A stretch of DNA of 64,000 nt from Leifsonia sp. TF02-11 (GCF_017565305.1 NZ_JAGEKP010000013.1:124001-188000), one strand, 5' to 3'; shown: positions 39,961-50,061, counted from the first letter of the stretch. Numbers and translations are program-made. The notes: generated by a model from the letters alone, not told the origin.

Positions 39961-40716
39961 TCAGTGCCGCCGCAGCCGTTCGCCGAGCGCGACGGGCACC
40001 ATCCCCACGAGCCAAGGCAGATCCTGCAGGAGGTAGCGCTTCACGAGACGCGATGGGTCCTGCTTCATCCGCCACACCCACTCGAGTCCGACCGCGCGCA
40101 TGAACCGCGGTGCCCGGGGGAACTGGCCCGTGTTGATCTGGGCGGCTGCTCCTGCGCCGATGAACACGATGTCGGGATGCCGCTCGTGGAGTGCGAGCAT
40201 CAGGTACTCCTGCTTCGGGAATCCGAGGCAGGTGAAGACGATGTGCGGGCGGAACTCCGTGAGGAACGCGTCACCCGCGTCGACGAGCACGGGACTGCCC
40301 GTCTCGGCCACCGGCAGGTCGCCGCCGCGGACGTTCGAGTGCCCCCGGTCGCGATAGAACCGCTCGGCGTCGTCGGACGCCGCACCGATCACGCCGATCC
40401 GGAGGCCCTGCGTGCTCGGGTGCGCGATGAGGGCGTTCATCAGGTCGGTTCCCGCCACGCGGGGGAAGACCCCTTTTCCGGCGATCCGGAGCAGCCAGGT
40501 GAGGGGCACGCCGTCGATCGGCCAGAAGGCGGCCTCCTTCTCGAGCCGGGGGAGGCCGATCGTCCGCAGGTAGCGCGACGTGGCGACGTTGGAGGGCACG
40601 ACGATGCCGCCCGACCCGCTCTGCACGAGGTCCACGACCCGCAGGACGGCGTCGTGGAGGTCGGCGCGGTCCAGGCGCAGGCCGCCGAGTGTGGCACGTT
40701 GCAGCGTGATCGTCAT
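39961..40716 (-). CDS. WecG/TagA/CpsF-family glycosyltransferase
   Basis: 251 residues from the ATG at 40716 (GGAGG seven bases upstream). Family marks: SNVATSRYLRT, FWPIDGVPLTWLLRIAG, GTDLMNALI, IGVIGAASDDAERFY, PHIVFTCLGFPKQEYLM and IFIGAGAAAQ-like VFIGAGAAAQINTG, then RAPRFMRAVGLEWVWRM. Such enzymes add an aminohexuronate or ManNAc-type sugar to a membrane lipid-linked sugar in wall polymer or capsule synthesis. Last gene of the heptose operon, so it may build the lipid-linked acceptor or handle the heptose itself. Confidence 0.9.
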   Translation of the reverse strand: MTITLQRATLGGLRLDRADLHDAVLRVVDLVQSGSGGIVVPSNVATSRYLRTIGLPRLEKEAAFWPIDGVPLTWLLRIAGKGVFPRVAGTDLMNALIAHPSTQGLRIGVIGAASDDAERFYRDRGHSNVRGGDLPVAETGSPVLVDAGDAFLTEFRPHIVFTCLGFPKQEYLMLALHERHPDIVFIGAGAAAQINTGQFPRAPRFMRAVGLEWVWRMKQDPSRLVKRYLLQDLPWLVGMVPVALGERLRRH

Positions 40717-40718
40717 GG

Positions 40719-41399
40719 TCAGGCCTCCGTGAAGTGCAGGTCGGCGGCGCGGTAGTCCGCCGGGACGCCGATGTCGAAAAAGGTGGGACCGCACAGGAGG
40801 TAGCGGGGCGCGACCTCCGCCAGGCGCGGTTCGAGGAAGTCACGCTCGAAGGACGAGGCCCCCCGGGGGAGGCCGTCGATCACGGAGCGCTTCAGGGCGT
40901 AGACCCCCGCGTTGATGAGCCCTGGACCGTCAGCGCCCTTCTCGCGGAAGGCCGTGACGACGCCGCCCGCCACCTCGACCCGTCCGAAGCGGCCGGTGTC
41001 GGCGACCTCCACGAGCCCCATGACGACCGGTGCGGAGCCGAGGCCCGCGGCCAGAGCGGCGAGGTCGGCGTCGACGAACGTGTCGCCGTTGACCAGGACG
41101 AACTCCTCAGCGAGCAGCGGCGCCGCGTTCGCGAGCGCGCCGCCGGTGCCGAGCGGGCTCGGCTCCACGCTGTAGCCCACAGGCACCCCGCGGTGGTCGC
41201 CGCCGACGTGGTCGCTGATCGCGGTCGATCCGTGCCCGGTGAGCAGCACGACATCGTCGGCGCCGCGCTCGATCGCCCAGTCGAGCAGATGGTCGAGGAA
41301 CGGCCGCCCGGCGATGGGGGCGAGTGGTTTGGGGAGCCCGGCGGGGATGGCGCCGCTGAGTCGGGTGCCCAGGCCGCCGGCGAGGATCGCGACCTGCAT
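40719..41399 (-). CDS. hddC: Sugar-phosphate nucleotidyltransferase, probable heptose-1-phosphate guanylyltransferase
   Basis: 226 residues. ILAGGLGTRLSGAIP and LPKPLAPIAGRPFLDHLLDW are the nucleotide and sugar-phosphate sites of the family; VLVNGDTFVDADLAAL carries the metal-binding Asp. It should join GMP to D-glycero-D-manno-heptose 1-phosphate, giving GDP-heptose; specificity is inferred from the kinase, phosphatase and isomerase genes beside it. ATG at 41399 shares one base with the stop of hddA (TGATG). Confidence 0.82.
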   Translation of the reverse strand: MQVAILAGGLGTRLSGAIPAGLPKPLAPIAGRPFLDHLLDWAIERGADDVVLLTGHGSTAISDHVGGDHRGVPVGYSVEPSPLGTGGALANAAPLLAEEFVLVNGDTFVDADLAALAAGLGSAPVVMGLVEVADTGRFGRVEVAGGVVTAFREKGADGPGLINAGVYALKRSVIDGLPRGASSFERDFLEPRLAEVAPRYLLCGPTFFDIGVPADYRAADLHFTEA

Positions 41400-42457
41400 C
41401 ACCGGTGCTCCGGCTCCGGCGCGCGCCAGCTCTCCGCGCCGTGCTTCGTGAAGTGGCAGGTCATCACCTGGCCGCCGCACTCCGATTCGAGGCTGCGGGC
41501 GAGCTCGTACCGTCGCGCGGGGTCGACCAGCAGAAGGATGAAGCCGCCGCCGCCGGCTCCGGACACCTTGCCGGCGAGCATGCCGTGCTCGTCGGCGATG
41601 CTGTACGCCTTCTCGATCGCGGGCGTGCTGATCTGCGAGGCGAGACGCTTCTTGGCCTCCCAGGTGCCGCGCATGGTGGAGGCGAGCGCCGGGAGGTCGC
41701 CGACCAGGAGGTGGTCCTTCATGGCCTCTGCCTCGGCCTTCAGCAGGTGGGTCGCCTCGATCGCCCCGCTGTCCCCGGCCACGACGTTCCGCTGCTGCTC
41801 GGCGATCACGGCGGCGGAGCTCCGCGAGACGCCGCCGAAATAGAGGAGCAGGGACGCCTCGAGCTCCGTCATGACCTCGCGGCGCACGCGGAGCGGGTTG
41901 ACGACGATCCGGCCGCCCGGACGGGACTCCATGTAGTTGAAACCGCCGAAGGTCGCTGCGTACTGGTCCTGCCAGCCTCCCGCGAGCGCGAGGTCCTCCC
42001 GTTCGATCTCCCAGGCGAGGCGCGCGATCTCGTACTGGCCCAGCGAGGTCTGCAACAGCTCGGCCAGCGCGGTCACGAGCGCGACGACCAGCGTCGAGGA
42101 GGAGCCGAGGCCCGAACCGGGAGGCGCGTCGACCTGTGTCGAGAGCCGGACGGGTAGCCGGACTCCGCCGTTGAACTCGTCCATCATCCGCTTGTACGCG
42201 GCCACATGGAGGCCGAACCCGTCGAGGAGAGTGTCGATGTCGTCGATGTCGGCTTCGCCTGCCGTCTGCCGGTCGGGGGAGTGGAACTCCACACCGGACT
42301 CGATCAGCGTCGCGTAGGCGTAGGCGTACTTGTCGATGGTCGCGTTGAGGATGCGGCCTCCGTAGGTGTCGGAATACGGGGACACGTCCGTGCCGCCCCC
42401 GGCGAGCCCGAGACGGAGGGGGGCACGGCCGCGCACAGTTGTCGAGGTCGGGTTCAC
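41399..42457 (-). CDS. hddA: D-glycero-D-manno-heptose 7-phosphate kinase (GHMP family)
   Basis: 352 residues. [20 protein letters not shown] starts the protein as in HddA, and [16 protein letters not shown] is the GHMP ATP-binding loop; [15 protein letters not shown] is the third GHMP motif. It phosphorylates heptose 7-phosphate at C1 in the GDP-heptose pathway. The GTG start overlaps the gmhB stop by four bases. Confidence 0.9.
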   Translation of the reverse strand: MNPTSTTVRGRAPLRLGLAGGGTDVSPYSDTYGGRILNATIDKYAYAYATLIESGVEFHSPDRQTAGEADIDDIDTLLDGFGLHVAAYKRMMDEFNGGVRLPVRLSTQVDAPPGSGLGSSSTLVVALVTALAELLQTSLGQYEIARLAWEIEREDLALAGGWQDQYAATFGGFNYMESRPGGRIVVNPLRVRREVMTELEASLLLYFGGVSRSSAAVIAEQQRNVVAGDSGAIEATHLLKAEAEAMKDHLLVGDLPALASTMRGTWEAKKRLASQISTPAIEKAYSIADEHGMLAGKVSGAGGGGFILLLVDPARRYELARSLESECGGQVMTCHFTKHGAESWRAPEPEHR

Positions 42458-43020
42458 GGGTTCACGTTCCTTGCGTAGTCGAGGAGTGTGGGGAAGCGGA
42501 CGTCGGCGTCGACCCCTGTCGTGGCGGGGTCGGAGCCATCATCGATCAGCACGCGGAGGCATCCGCCCGTCTGCGCGGCGAGGTTCTGCGCCATCGCCAT
42601 GTCGGACGGGGAGTCGCCGACCATGACGGAGCGAGCCGGATTCACCTCGCGATTCACCGCGAACCACGAGAGCGCCAGCCCCGGGAGCGGTTTCCGGCAG
42701 GGGCACTCGTCGGTCTCCAGGTGCGGGCACACGCGGATCCCGTCGATGCGGGCTCCGACGATCGCGACGTCTTCGAGCAGCCTGGAGTGGATGCGCTCCA
42801 GGTCGTCCTCTGCGATCAGTCCGCGACCCACCCCGCGCTGGTTAGTGACGATCACGATCCGGGGCGCCCACTCGGAGAGCAGGCGGAGTGCGTGGAGCGC
42901 GCCGGGGAGGTACTCCCACTGCCGCGTGGTGCGCACGTAGTCGCCGACGATCCTGCGGTTGATGACGCCGTCGCGGTCGAGGAAGAGGCACCAGGGCTCA
43001 GGCGGCGGCGAAGAGGTCAT
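42454..43020 (-). CDS. gmhB: D-glycero-D-manno-heptose 1,7-bisphosphate phosphatase (HAD family)
   Basis: 188 residues. [12 protein letters not shown] is the HAD nucleophile motif, [12 protein letters not shown] the second motif and [18 protein letters not shown] the zinc-binding loop characteristic of Gmh[14 protein letters not shown] holds the Mg2+ aspartates. It removes the 7-phosphate of the bisphosphate made by HddA. Its start lies within the 3' end of gmhA (23-bp overlap). Confidence 0.92.
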   Translation of the reverse strand: MTSSPPPEPWCLFLDRDGVINRRIVGDYVRTTRQWEYLPGALHALRLLSEWAPRIVIVTNQRGVGRGLIAEDDLERIHSRLLEDVAIVGARIDGIRVCPHLETDECPCRKPLPGLALSWFAVNREVNPARSVMVGDSPSDMAMAQNLAAQTGGCLRVLIDDGSDPATTGVDADVRFPTLLDYARNVNP

Positions 43021-43576
43021 GCTCGACGCGCTCCGAGATCGCGTGGATGAAGACGATGTGCGACTCCTGGATGCGCCCGGTGTCCGACGACGGCACGTTC
43101 AGCAGGAGGTCGGCGTGCTCGCGCAACGCGCCGCCGGACTCGCCGGTGAAGGCGACGACCGTCGCGCCCTTCTCGTGCGCCGTCCTGGCGGCACGGACGA
43201 TGCTTTCCGAGTCGCCGGACGTGCTGATCGCGACGAGCACGTCCTCCGCGCGGATGGAGCCCTCGAGCGCGCGGGCGAAGACGCTCTCGTAGTCGTAGTC
43301 GTTCGCCACGGCGGTGAGGTGGGACGCGTTGCCGTGCAGGGCCTCCGCGGCCAGGGGCGGCCGGTCGAAGATGAAGTGTCCGCTCAGCTCGGCGGCGAAG
43401 TGCTGCGCGTCGGCGGCGCTCCCGCCGTTCCCACAGAAGTACGCCCTCCCCCCGGCCCGGTACGACCGCACCATTGCCGCGGCGATCTCGTCGCCGACGG
43501 CGAGCAGCCGTCTGTCGTCGATGATGCGGGTCTTGACCGCGATGGTCTCGGTGAGGATCTGCTCGATGCTGCGCAT
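42998..43576 (-). CDS. gmhA: Sedoheptulose 7-phosphate isomerase
   Basis: 192 residues from the ATG at 43576. SIS-domain enzyme: [21 protein letters not shown] is the signature, [19 protein letters not shown] the second sugar-phosphate loop, and [16 protein letters not shown] the usual C-terminus. It converts sedoheptulose 7-phosphate to D-glycero-D-manno-heptose 7-phosphate, the first committed step. First gene of the five-gene minus-strand operon; GAAGGGG precedes the start. Confidence 0.93.
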   Translation of the reverse strand: MRSIEQILTETIAVKTRIIDDRRLLAVGDEIAAAMVRSYRAGGRAYFCGNGGSAADAQHFAAELSGHFIFDRPPLAAEALHGNASHLTAVANDYDYESVFARALEGSIRAEDVLVAISTSGDSESIVRAARTAHEKGATVVAFTGESGGALREHADLLLNVPSSDTGRIQESHIVFIHAISERVEHDLFAAA

Positions 43577-43610
43577 GACGGCCCCTTCTCTCGGCGTCGG
43601 ATGCCGGGAG

Positions 43611-43640
43611 TGTATACCGGTCTGAGATACCGGATCTGAG
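43611..43640 (-). promoter_or_regulatory. Candidate gmhA promoter with a direct repeat
   Basis: On the minus strand TATACA (43616-43611) resembles a -10 box. Two near-identical repeats, TACCGGTCTGAG (43615-43626) and TACCGGATCTGAG (43628-43640) on the plus strand, lie over and just upstream of it, as binding sites for a regulator might. No good -35 box is seen, which would fit an activator-dependent promoter. Confidence 0.35.
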
Positions 43641-43719
43641 CACAGGAACTCCGACCGGGAGGGTGAAGCCGCCTGGGTTTCGCCGTCCGCGGACAGGGTG
43701 CTAGCACGGCCCCGTTCAT

Positions 43720-43748
43720 TTGACCGCCCACCGCGCGGACGATAGTAT
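43720..43748 (+). promoter_or_regulatory. str operon promoter
   Basis: TTGACC (43720-43725), 17 bases, then TAGTAT (43743-43748): a near-consensus housekeeping promoter. Transcription should begin near 43755, leaving a 240-base leader before rpsL. Confidence 0.7.
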
Positions 43749-43994
43749 TTATCGGGTGTGCGCTCTGTCGCGCGCTTGTTCCATGCCTGGCGACGGGCGC
43801 CCTCACGGGGGAACGGGCGAGCCGGCACGTACTCATCCGATGGGCAAGGGAACCGCACGGAACCCTGGCCCCCACGGCATATCGGCCATCGGTCCGATAC
43901 TCCTCATTTCCCGAGCGACCCGCGAAGCGGGTGGATCGGGGTGCGGAGAAAAAGCAACAACTGTCACCGTGCAGTCCATATAAGGAGAAGTTCA

Positions 43995-44369
43995 GTGCCA
44001 ACCATTCAGCAGTTGGTTCGGAAGGGCCGGACGCCGAAGGTCACCAAGACCAAGGCCCCCGCCCTGAAGTCCAACCCCCAGCAGCGCGGCGTGTGCACCC
44101 GTGTCTACACCACCACCCCCAAGAAGCCGAACTCCGCGCTCCGCAAGGTCGCCCGTGTCAAGCTCTCGAACGGGACCGAGGTCACCGCGTACATCCCCGG
44201 TGAGGGCCACAACCTGCAGGAGCACTCGATGGTGCTCGTCCGCGGCGGCCGTGTGAAGGACCTGCCCGGCGTTCGCTACAAGATCGTCCGTGGCGCCCTC
44301 GACACCCAGGCCGTCAAGAACCGCAAGCAGGCTCGCAGCCGCTACGGCGCGAAGATGGAGAAGAAGTAA
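43995..44369 (+). CDS. rpsL: 30S ribosomal protein S12
   Basis: 124 residues; decoding-centre protein. [17 protein letters not shown] contains the lysine at position 43 (wild type for streptomycin response), and [19 protein letters not shown] the conserved loop with the second resistance lysine in [13 protein letters not shown] start with TAAGGAGAA upstream. Its stop overlaps the rpsG start by one base. Confidence 0.99.
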   Translation: MPTIQQLVRKGRTPKVTKTKAPALKSNPQQRGVCTRVYTTTPKKPNSALRKVARVKLSNGTEVTAYIPGEGHNLQEHSMVLVRGGRVKDLPGVRYKIVRGALDTQAVKNRKQARSRYGAKMEKK

Positions 44370-44839
44370 TGCCTCGCAAGGGTCCCGCTCCGAAGCGCCC
44401 CGTCGTCGCCGACCCGGTGTACGGCGCGCCGGTCGTCAGCCAGCTCGTCAACAAGATCCTCCTCGACGGCAAGAAGGGCCTCGCCGAGCGCATCGTCTAC
44501 GACGCGCTCGAGGGCGTCGCCTCCAAGTCCGGCCAGGACGCGGTCGTCACGCTCAAGAAGGCGCTCGACAACATCCGCCCGACCCTCGAGGTCCGCAGCC
44601 GCCGCGTCGGCGGCTCGACCTACCAGGTGCCGGTCGAGGTCAAGCCGCACCGCGCGAACACCCTCGCTCTCCGCTGGCTCACCAGCTACGCCAAGGGCCG
44701 TCGCGAGAAGACGATGACCGAGCGTCTCACCAACGAGATCCTCGACGCGTCGAACGGTCTGGGTGCCGCGGTCAAGCGCCGCGAGGACACCCACAAGATG
44801 GCCGAGTCGAACAAGGCCTTCGCCCACTACCGCTGGTAG
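44369..44839 (+). CDS. rpsG: 30S ribosomal protein S7
   Basis: 156 residues, the standard length. Begins [19 protein letters not shown] and contains [16 protein letters not shown] and RAIRWL-like [13 protein letters not shown]; it organises the head of the small subunit. Start overlaps the rpsL stop (TAATG). A structured 121-bp gap follows before fusA. Confidence 0.99.
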   Translation: MPRKGPAPKRPVVADPVYGAPVVSQLVNKILLDGKKGLAERIVYDALEGVASKSGQDAVVTLKKALDNIRPTLEVRSRRVGGSTYQVPVEVKPHRANTLALRWLTSYAKGRREKTMTERLTNEILDASNGLGAAVKRREDTHKMAESNKAFAHYRW

Positions 44840-44886
44840 TCCCTACCGCCGGTAGCCGCAGGGCAGCTGGTAACACTTTTCGTCGT

Positions 44887-44921
44887 CCGGGCGTTGTACT
44901 CCATCGGAGTGCTCCGCCCGG
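44887..44921 (+). promoter_or_regulatory. Two-tier hairpin between rpsG and fusA
   Basis: An outer stem CCGGGCG/CGCCCGG (44887-44893 with 44915-44921) encloses an inner stem ACTCC/GGAGT (44898-44902 with 44906-44910) with an ATC loop. Only 28 bp separate it from the fusA ribosome site. It may be an attenuator, a processing site or a binding site for S7 feedback. Confidence 0.5.
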
Positions 44922-44960
44922 GCGGCACCCCTTCCACTCTCTACTTTTCGGAGGAACCCT

Positions 44961-47075
44961 GTGGCACAGGACGTGCTCACCGACCTGAAGAAGGTCCGCA
45001 ACATCGGCATCATGGCCCACATCGATGCCGGCAAGACCACCACGACCGAGCGCATCCTGTTCTACACGGGCGTCAACCACAAGATCGGTGAGACCCACGA
45101 CGGTGCGTCGACCACCGACTGGATGGAGCAGGAGAAGGAGCGCGGCATCACCATCACGTCCGCGGCCGTGACCTGCTTCTGGAACAAGAACCAGATCAAC
45201 ATCATCGACACCCCGGGTCACGTCGACTTCACCGTCGAGGTGGAGCGCTCGCTCCGCGTGCTCGACGGTGCCGTCGCCGTCTTCGACGCGAAGGAGGGCG
45301 TCGAGCCCCAGTCGGAGACCGTGTGGCGTCAGGCCGACAAGTACGTCGTCCCGCGCATCTGCTTCGTCAACAAGATGGACAAGCTGGGCGCCGACTTCTA
45401 CTTCACCGTCGACACCATCGTCTCTCGCCTCGGCGCCAAGCCGCTGGTCATGCAGCTCCCGATCGGTTCCGAGTCCGACTTCGTCGGCGTCGTCGACCTG
45501 ATCGAGATGCGCGCGCTGGTGTGGCCGGGCGACGCCAAGGGCGACGTGACCATGGGCGCCAAGTACGAGGTCCAGGAGATCCCCGCCGACCTTCAGGAGA
45601 AGGCCGAGGAGTACCGCAATCGTCTCCTCGAGACCGTCGCCGAGACCGACGACGTGCTGCTCGAGAAGTTCTTCGGCGGCGAGGAGATCACCGTTCCGGA
45701 GATCAAGGCGGCCATCCGCAAGCTCACCGTGAACAACGAGATCTACCCGGTCCTCTGCGGTTCCGCGTTCAAGAACCGCGGCGTGCAGCCCATGCTCGAC
45801 GCCGTGATCGACTACCTCCCGTCGCCGCTCGACGTGCCCGCCATCGAGGCGCACAACCCGCGCGACGAAGAGGAGGTCATCCTCCGTCACGCCGACGCCA
45901 GCGAGCCGTTCTCGGCCCTCGCGTTCAAGGTCGCCGTTCACCCGTTCTTCGGTCGTCTGACCTACGTGCGCGTGTACTCGGGCCGTGTCGACTCCGGTGC
46001 CGCGGTCGTGAACTCGACCAAGGGCAAGAAGGAGCGCATCGGCAAGATCTTCCAGATGCACGCCAACAAGGAGAACCCGGTCGACTACGTCACCGCCGGC
46101 AACATCTACGCGGTGATCGGCCTCAAGGACACCACCACCGGTGACACCCTGAGCGACCCGGACAACCAGGTCGTGCTCGAGTCGATGACCTTCCCGGAGC
46201 CCGTGATCGAGGTGGCCATCGAGCCGAAGACCAAGGCCGACCAGGAGAAGCTGGGCACCGCGATCCAGAAGCTGGCCGAAGAGGACCCGACGTTCCGCAC
46301 CGAGCAGAACCAGGAGACCGGCCAGACGGTCATCAAGGGCATGGGCGAGCTCCACCTCGACATCCTCGTCGACCGCATGAAGCGCGAGTTCAACGTCGAG
46401 GCCAACGTGGGCAAGCCCCAGGTGGCCTACCGCGAGACCATCCGCCGCGCGGTCGAGAAGTACGACTACACCCACAAGAAGCAGACCGGTGGTTCCGGTC
46501 AGTTCGCAAAGGTGCAGATCAGCCTGGAGCCCATGGAGGTCACCCCGGAGACCTCGTACGAGTTCGTGAACGCCGTCACCGGTGGTCGCGTGCCGCGCGA
46601 GTACATCCCCTCGGTCGACGCCGGCATCCAGGACGCGATGCAGGTCGGCGTGCTCGCCGGCTTCCCGACGGTGGGCGTCAAGGCGACGCTCGTCGACGGT
46701 GCCTCGCACGACGTCGACTCCTCGGAGATGGCGTTCAAGATCGCCGGCTCGATGGCCTACAAGGAGGCTGCTCGCAAGGCGAACCCGGTGCTTCTCGAGC
46801 CGCTCATGGCGGTCGAGGTGCGTACGCCGGAGGAGTACATGGGCGACGTCATCGGCGACCTCAACTCCCGCCGTGGACAGATCCAGTCCATGGAGGATGC
46901 GAGCGGCGTCAAGGTCGTGCGCGCCAACGTCCCGCTGTCCGAGATGTTCGGCTACATCGGTGACCTGCGGTCCAAGACCTCGGGCCGTGCGGTGTACTCG
47001 ATGCAGTTCGACAGCTACGCGGAGGTCCCGAAGGCTGTCGCCGACGAGATCGTCCAGAAGAGCAAGGGCGAGTGA
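44961..47075 (+). CDS. fusA: Elongation factor G
   Basis: 704 residues. GTPase motifs: [13 protein letters not shown] (G1), [11 protein letters not shown] (switch I end), [17 protein letters not shown] (G3), [10 protein letters not shown] (G4) and [10 protein letters not shown] (G5), followed by the domain IV region ([20 protein letters not shown]). It drives translocation of tRNA and mRNA. GTG start with GGAGG upstream. Confidence 0.99.
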   Translation: MAQDVLTDLKKVRNIGIMAHIDAGKTTTTERILFYTGVNHKIGETHDGASTTDWMEQEKERGITITSAAVTCFWNKNQINIIDTPGHVDFTVEVERSLRVLDGAVAVFDAKEGVEPQSETVWRQADKYVVPRICFVNKMDKLGADFYFTVDTIVSRLGAKPLVMQLPIGSESDFVGVVDLIEMRALVWPGDAKGDVTMGAKYEVQEIPADLQEKAEEYRNRLLETVAETDDVLLEKFFGGEEITVPEIKAAIRKLTVNNEIYPVLCGSAFKNRGVQPMLDAVIDYLPSPLDVPAIEAHNPRDEEEVILRHADASEPFSALAFKVAVHPFFGRLTYVRVYSGRVDSGAAVVNSTKGKKERIGKIFQMHANKENPVDYVTAGNIYAVIGLKDTTTGDTLSDPDNQVVLESMTFPEPVIEVAIEPKTKADQEKLGTAIQKLAEEDPTFRTEQNQETGQTVIKGMGELHLDILVDRMKREFNVEANVGKPQVAYRETIRRAVEKYDYTHKKQTGGSGQFAKVQISLEPMEVTPETSYEFVNAVTGGRVPREYIPSVDAGIQDAMQVGVLAGFPTVGVKATLVDGASHDVDSSEMAFKIAGSMAYKEAARKANPVLLEPLMAVEVRTPEEYMGDVIGDLNSRRGQIQSMEDASGVKVVRANVPLSEMFGYIGDLRSKTSGRAVYSMQFDSYAEVPKAVADEIVQKSKGE

Positions 47076-47134
47076 CCTCGGTCACTGCTCCCAGGCAACA
47101 TCCCGTAACATAAGAAACCAATCCCGTAGACCCT

Positions 47135-47156
47135 CCGGTCGAAATCCGTCGACCGG
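47135..47156 (+). promoter_or_regulatory. Hairpin in the fusA-tuf gap, with possible upstream tuf promoter
   Basis: CCGGTCGA (47135-47142) pairs exactly with TCGACCGG (47149-47156) around AATCCG. Upstream, TAACAT (47106-47111) could be the -10 of a separate tuf promoter, although I see no good -35. The ribosome site GAGGAGGA of tuf follows at 47176. Confidence 0.45.
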
Positions 47157-47189
47157 GGTGTCTGCACGAGAGTCCTGAGGAGGACCACA

Positions 47190-48383
<1,194 letters not shown>

Positions 48384-48418
48384 GTCGCCGCCCGGTTCAC
48401 CGGGCAGACTCACTCGGC

Positions 48419-48448
48419 AAGGGCCGGATCCGCAGGGATCCGGCCCTT
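48419..48448 (+). terminator. str operon terminator
   Basis: A perfect 13-bp stem (AAGGGCCGGATCC and its complement) with a GCAG loop, 35 bp after the tuf stop. A smaller GCCCGG/CCGGGC hairpin lies just before it (48390-48405). Confidence 0.9.
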
Positions 48449-48897
48449 CGTCGTTCCTCGGACAGGTCTCCGCCGGTTTGTGAGTACGACCCCCGTCGAC
48501 GGTGGCGTTCGACATCCGGAGCATGCCGACCCACTGCACTCTCACGGGCACCGGCGCGCAGCGCACCTACCGCGCCGCCGACGACTGACGAGGGCACCGC
48601 GGCCGCGCGTGCTGCCGCAGCCGCACCTGCCGCCGCGAACACGTCGCCACTCCCGCTGGCCCGCGTGGCGACCGATCCGGTGACCGTGCGACTCGACATC
48701 GCCGCGCGCCCTGTCCCGCAGACGCAGGCGCGTACGGTCCCGGTCTTCCCGCCGAGCCCCGTGAAGTCGGAAGGGCAAGCTCCGGCGATCGTCGAGAACC
48801 GCCGTCGCCGTGCTCGCCGGCGTCGTCTTCGTCACCTCCCGGTCGCTTCCGCGCGCTCGCCACTCGCGTCCTCGCGCAAGCCGATAGCGCCCAGGGG
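48449..48897 (+). other. Gene-poor stretch, possibly a decayed coding region
   Basis: No gene can be supported here. Short frames exist on both strands. One plus-strand frame (about 48585-48845) reads Ala/Pro/Val-rich then strongly basic ([15 protein letters not shown]), uses codons such as GAA, CAA and GCT that neighbouring genes avoid, and has no ribosome site. It may be a remnant of a lost gene or simply non-coding. Confidence 0.3.
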
Positions 48898-48926
48898 TTT
48901 ACCTCTCGGCCGGTCGGGCGCAGAAT
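48898..48926 (+). promoter_or_regulatory. Candidate promoter of a short transcript
   Basis: TTTACC (48898-48903), 17 bases, then CAGAAT (48921-48926). A transcript starting near 48933 would cover a 24-codon reading frame and end at the hairpin at 49095, about 190 bases in all. Confidence 0.4.
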
Positions 48927-48975
48927 TGACGCACCGTTTCAACCGAACGGATCCGTCGACGAAGGGAGAGTGCCT

Positions 48976-49050
48976 ATGGTGAGCATGGACCTCGCAAACC
49001 AGACCAAGCCGCTGACCGGATCACGGATGAAGAGTTCGGATACCGCGTAA
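48976..49050 (+). CDS. Possible 24-residue small protein
   Basis: ATG at 48976 with GAAGGGAGA ten bases upstream; the 24 codons start MVSMDLANQTKPLTGSR and end SSDTA before TAA. It lies between a candidate promoter (48898) and a strong terminator (49095), so the arrangement is a complete short gene. The peptide is polar, has no membrane helix and no family I know. It could also be an untranslated small RNA. Confidence 0.35.
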   Translation: MVSMDLANQTKPLTGSRMKSSDTA

Positions 49051-49094
49051 GCGGGCTTGGAACCACGAGATCGGCGGCGCGAGGCGCCGTTCGG

Positions 49095-49125
49095 GGCGGG
49101 ATCGACGAACGTCGGTCCCGCCTTT
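49095..49125 (+). terminator. Long hairpin with T-run
   Basis: GGCGGGA/TCCCGCC outer stem and CGACG/CGTCG inner stem with an AA tip, followed by TTT. It ends the short plus-strand transcript and, lying 10 bp from the 3' end of the minus-strand gene, may serve both. Confidence 0.75.
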
Positions 49126-49134
49126 CCGTGCCCG

Positions 49135-50061
49135 TCACGCGCCCAGCCCGAGTTCTTCCCGGCGCGCACGTGAGTCGAGTGGCACGCCCTCGCGGGCCAG
49201 GAACTCCCGCATCCGGTCCACCCGACGACCGGTCTCCCAGCGCCAACGGATGACGCGGAGGCCCGCGGACTCGATCCGCTCCTGGCGCCGCGTCCGTTCC
49301 TCGAGCAGCTCCCACCCGTCCCGTGAGCCGCGAAACACGGGATGGAGCAGCTTCGCGGCCCCGTCCGCCTCTCCCGCAAGAGCGAGTCCCGCCCAGCAGA
49401 AGTCCACACGTCCGACGAGGCCGAACAGGTCGTGGACGGCCACCTGGAGGTCGGGCGGAGGCGCCCCGGCCAGCGCCATGGTCGCGCGGCTCACCGACTC
49501 CAGCGGCGACTCGGCGCGGCCGTCCGCGAATCGGGCGACGGCCAGCGCGCGCGATCGTTCGGCGGCGTCGGGAAGGGCCTCGGCGGACGCCACGATCTCG
49601 GCCCGTGTCGCAAGCGGAGTGCGTTCGCCGAAGGCTCCCGCAGCGAGCGCGCGGTCCGCGATCACCACGCCGTCGACGAACGACGTGCGACCGGCGAGCG
49701 CGGCCACCGTCTGGGCGGGCGATGTGACGCGGAGGCCGCGTCGGAGCGCCGGAGGCACGTCGACCCGCCCGGGGTGCATGACGACCCCCTGGGCGGCCCT
49801 GGCGCGGGAGCCCGAGGCGAGAACGTGGATGGTCCTCGGGGGAGAGTGGAGGAGCGGGAGGTCGTGGATCACGGCTGCCGACCAGTACGCGAAGACCGGC
49901 GGACTGGCGCGCGTCGCTGCGAAGAGCCTCAGGCGTTCGAGCTGATCGCGACGCGAGCGATCTCGGACGATCCGGTGGAGGTTGGTCTGGCGTCCCGGCT
50001 CCACGGCGCGGAGGTGGGCTCGTCGGGTCGGGGAGTTCAAGGGGCTGGTGATGACTGTCAT
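49135..50061 (-). CDS. Uncharacterised protein with DUF559/Vsr-like C-terminal domain
   Basis: 308 residues from the ATG at 50061. The N-terminal half looks like the winged-helix/AbiEi-like head common in actinobacterial proteins of this type (DQLERLRLFAATRASPPVFAYWSAAVIHDLP). The C-terminal half has GRVDFCWAGLALAGEADGAAK and RIESAGLRVIRWRWETG, which match the strand pattern of DUF559/Vsr-type PD-(D/E)xK folds, with D, E and a K nearby. Nuclease activity is not proven. It interrupts the str to S10 order and faces the opposite way. Confidence 0.65.
   Translation of the reverse strand: MTVITSPLNSPTRRAHLRAVEPGRQTNLHRIVRDRSRRDQLERLRLFAATRASPPVFAYWSAAVIHDLPLLHSPPRTIHVLASGSRARAAQGVVMHPGRVDVPPALRRGLRVTSPAQTVAALAGRTSFVDGVVIADRALAAGAFGERTPLATRAEIVASAEALPDAAERSRALAVARFADGRAESPLESVSRATMALAGAPPPDLQVAVHDLFGLVGRVDFCWAGLALAGEADGAAKLLHPVFRGSRDGWELLEERTRRQERIESAGLRVIRWRWETGRRVDRMREFLAREGVPLDSRARREELGLGA

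Larger units (their letters stand above)
43577..43994 (+). other. Divergent intergenic region between gmhA and rpsL
   Basis: 418 bases with no gene. It carries the gmhA promoter side (direct repeats at 43615-43640), the rpsL promoter at 43720-43748, and an rpsL leader of about 240 bases. The leader contains small hairpins (TATCGG/CCGATA near 43880-43900; ACCCGC/GCGGGT near 43918-43933) before the TAAGGAGAA ribosome site. Confidence 0.6.

Noticed and set aside
43577-43858. N-terminal extension of gmhA
   Set aside because: The frame stays open upstream of 43576, but the extra residues resemble no isomerase; the ATG at 43576 gives the usual length and has a ribosome site.
43577-43994. tRNA or other stable RNA gene in the gmhA-rpsL gap
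   Set aside because: I looked for a cloverleaf with a TTCGA-type arm and found none; only small hairpins are present.
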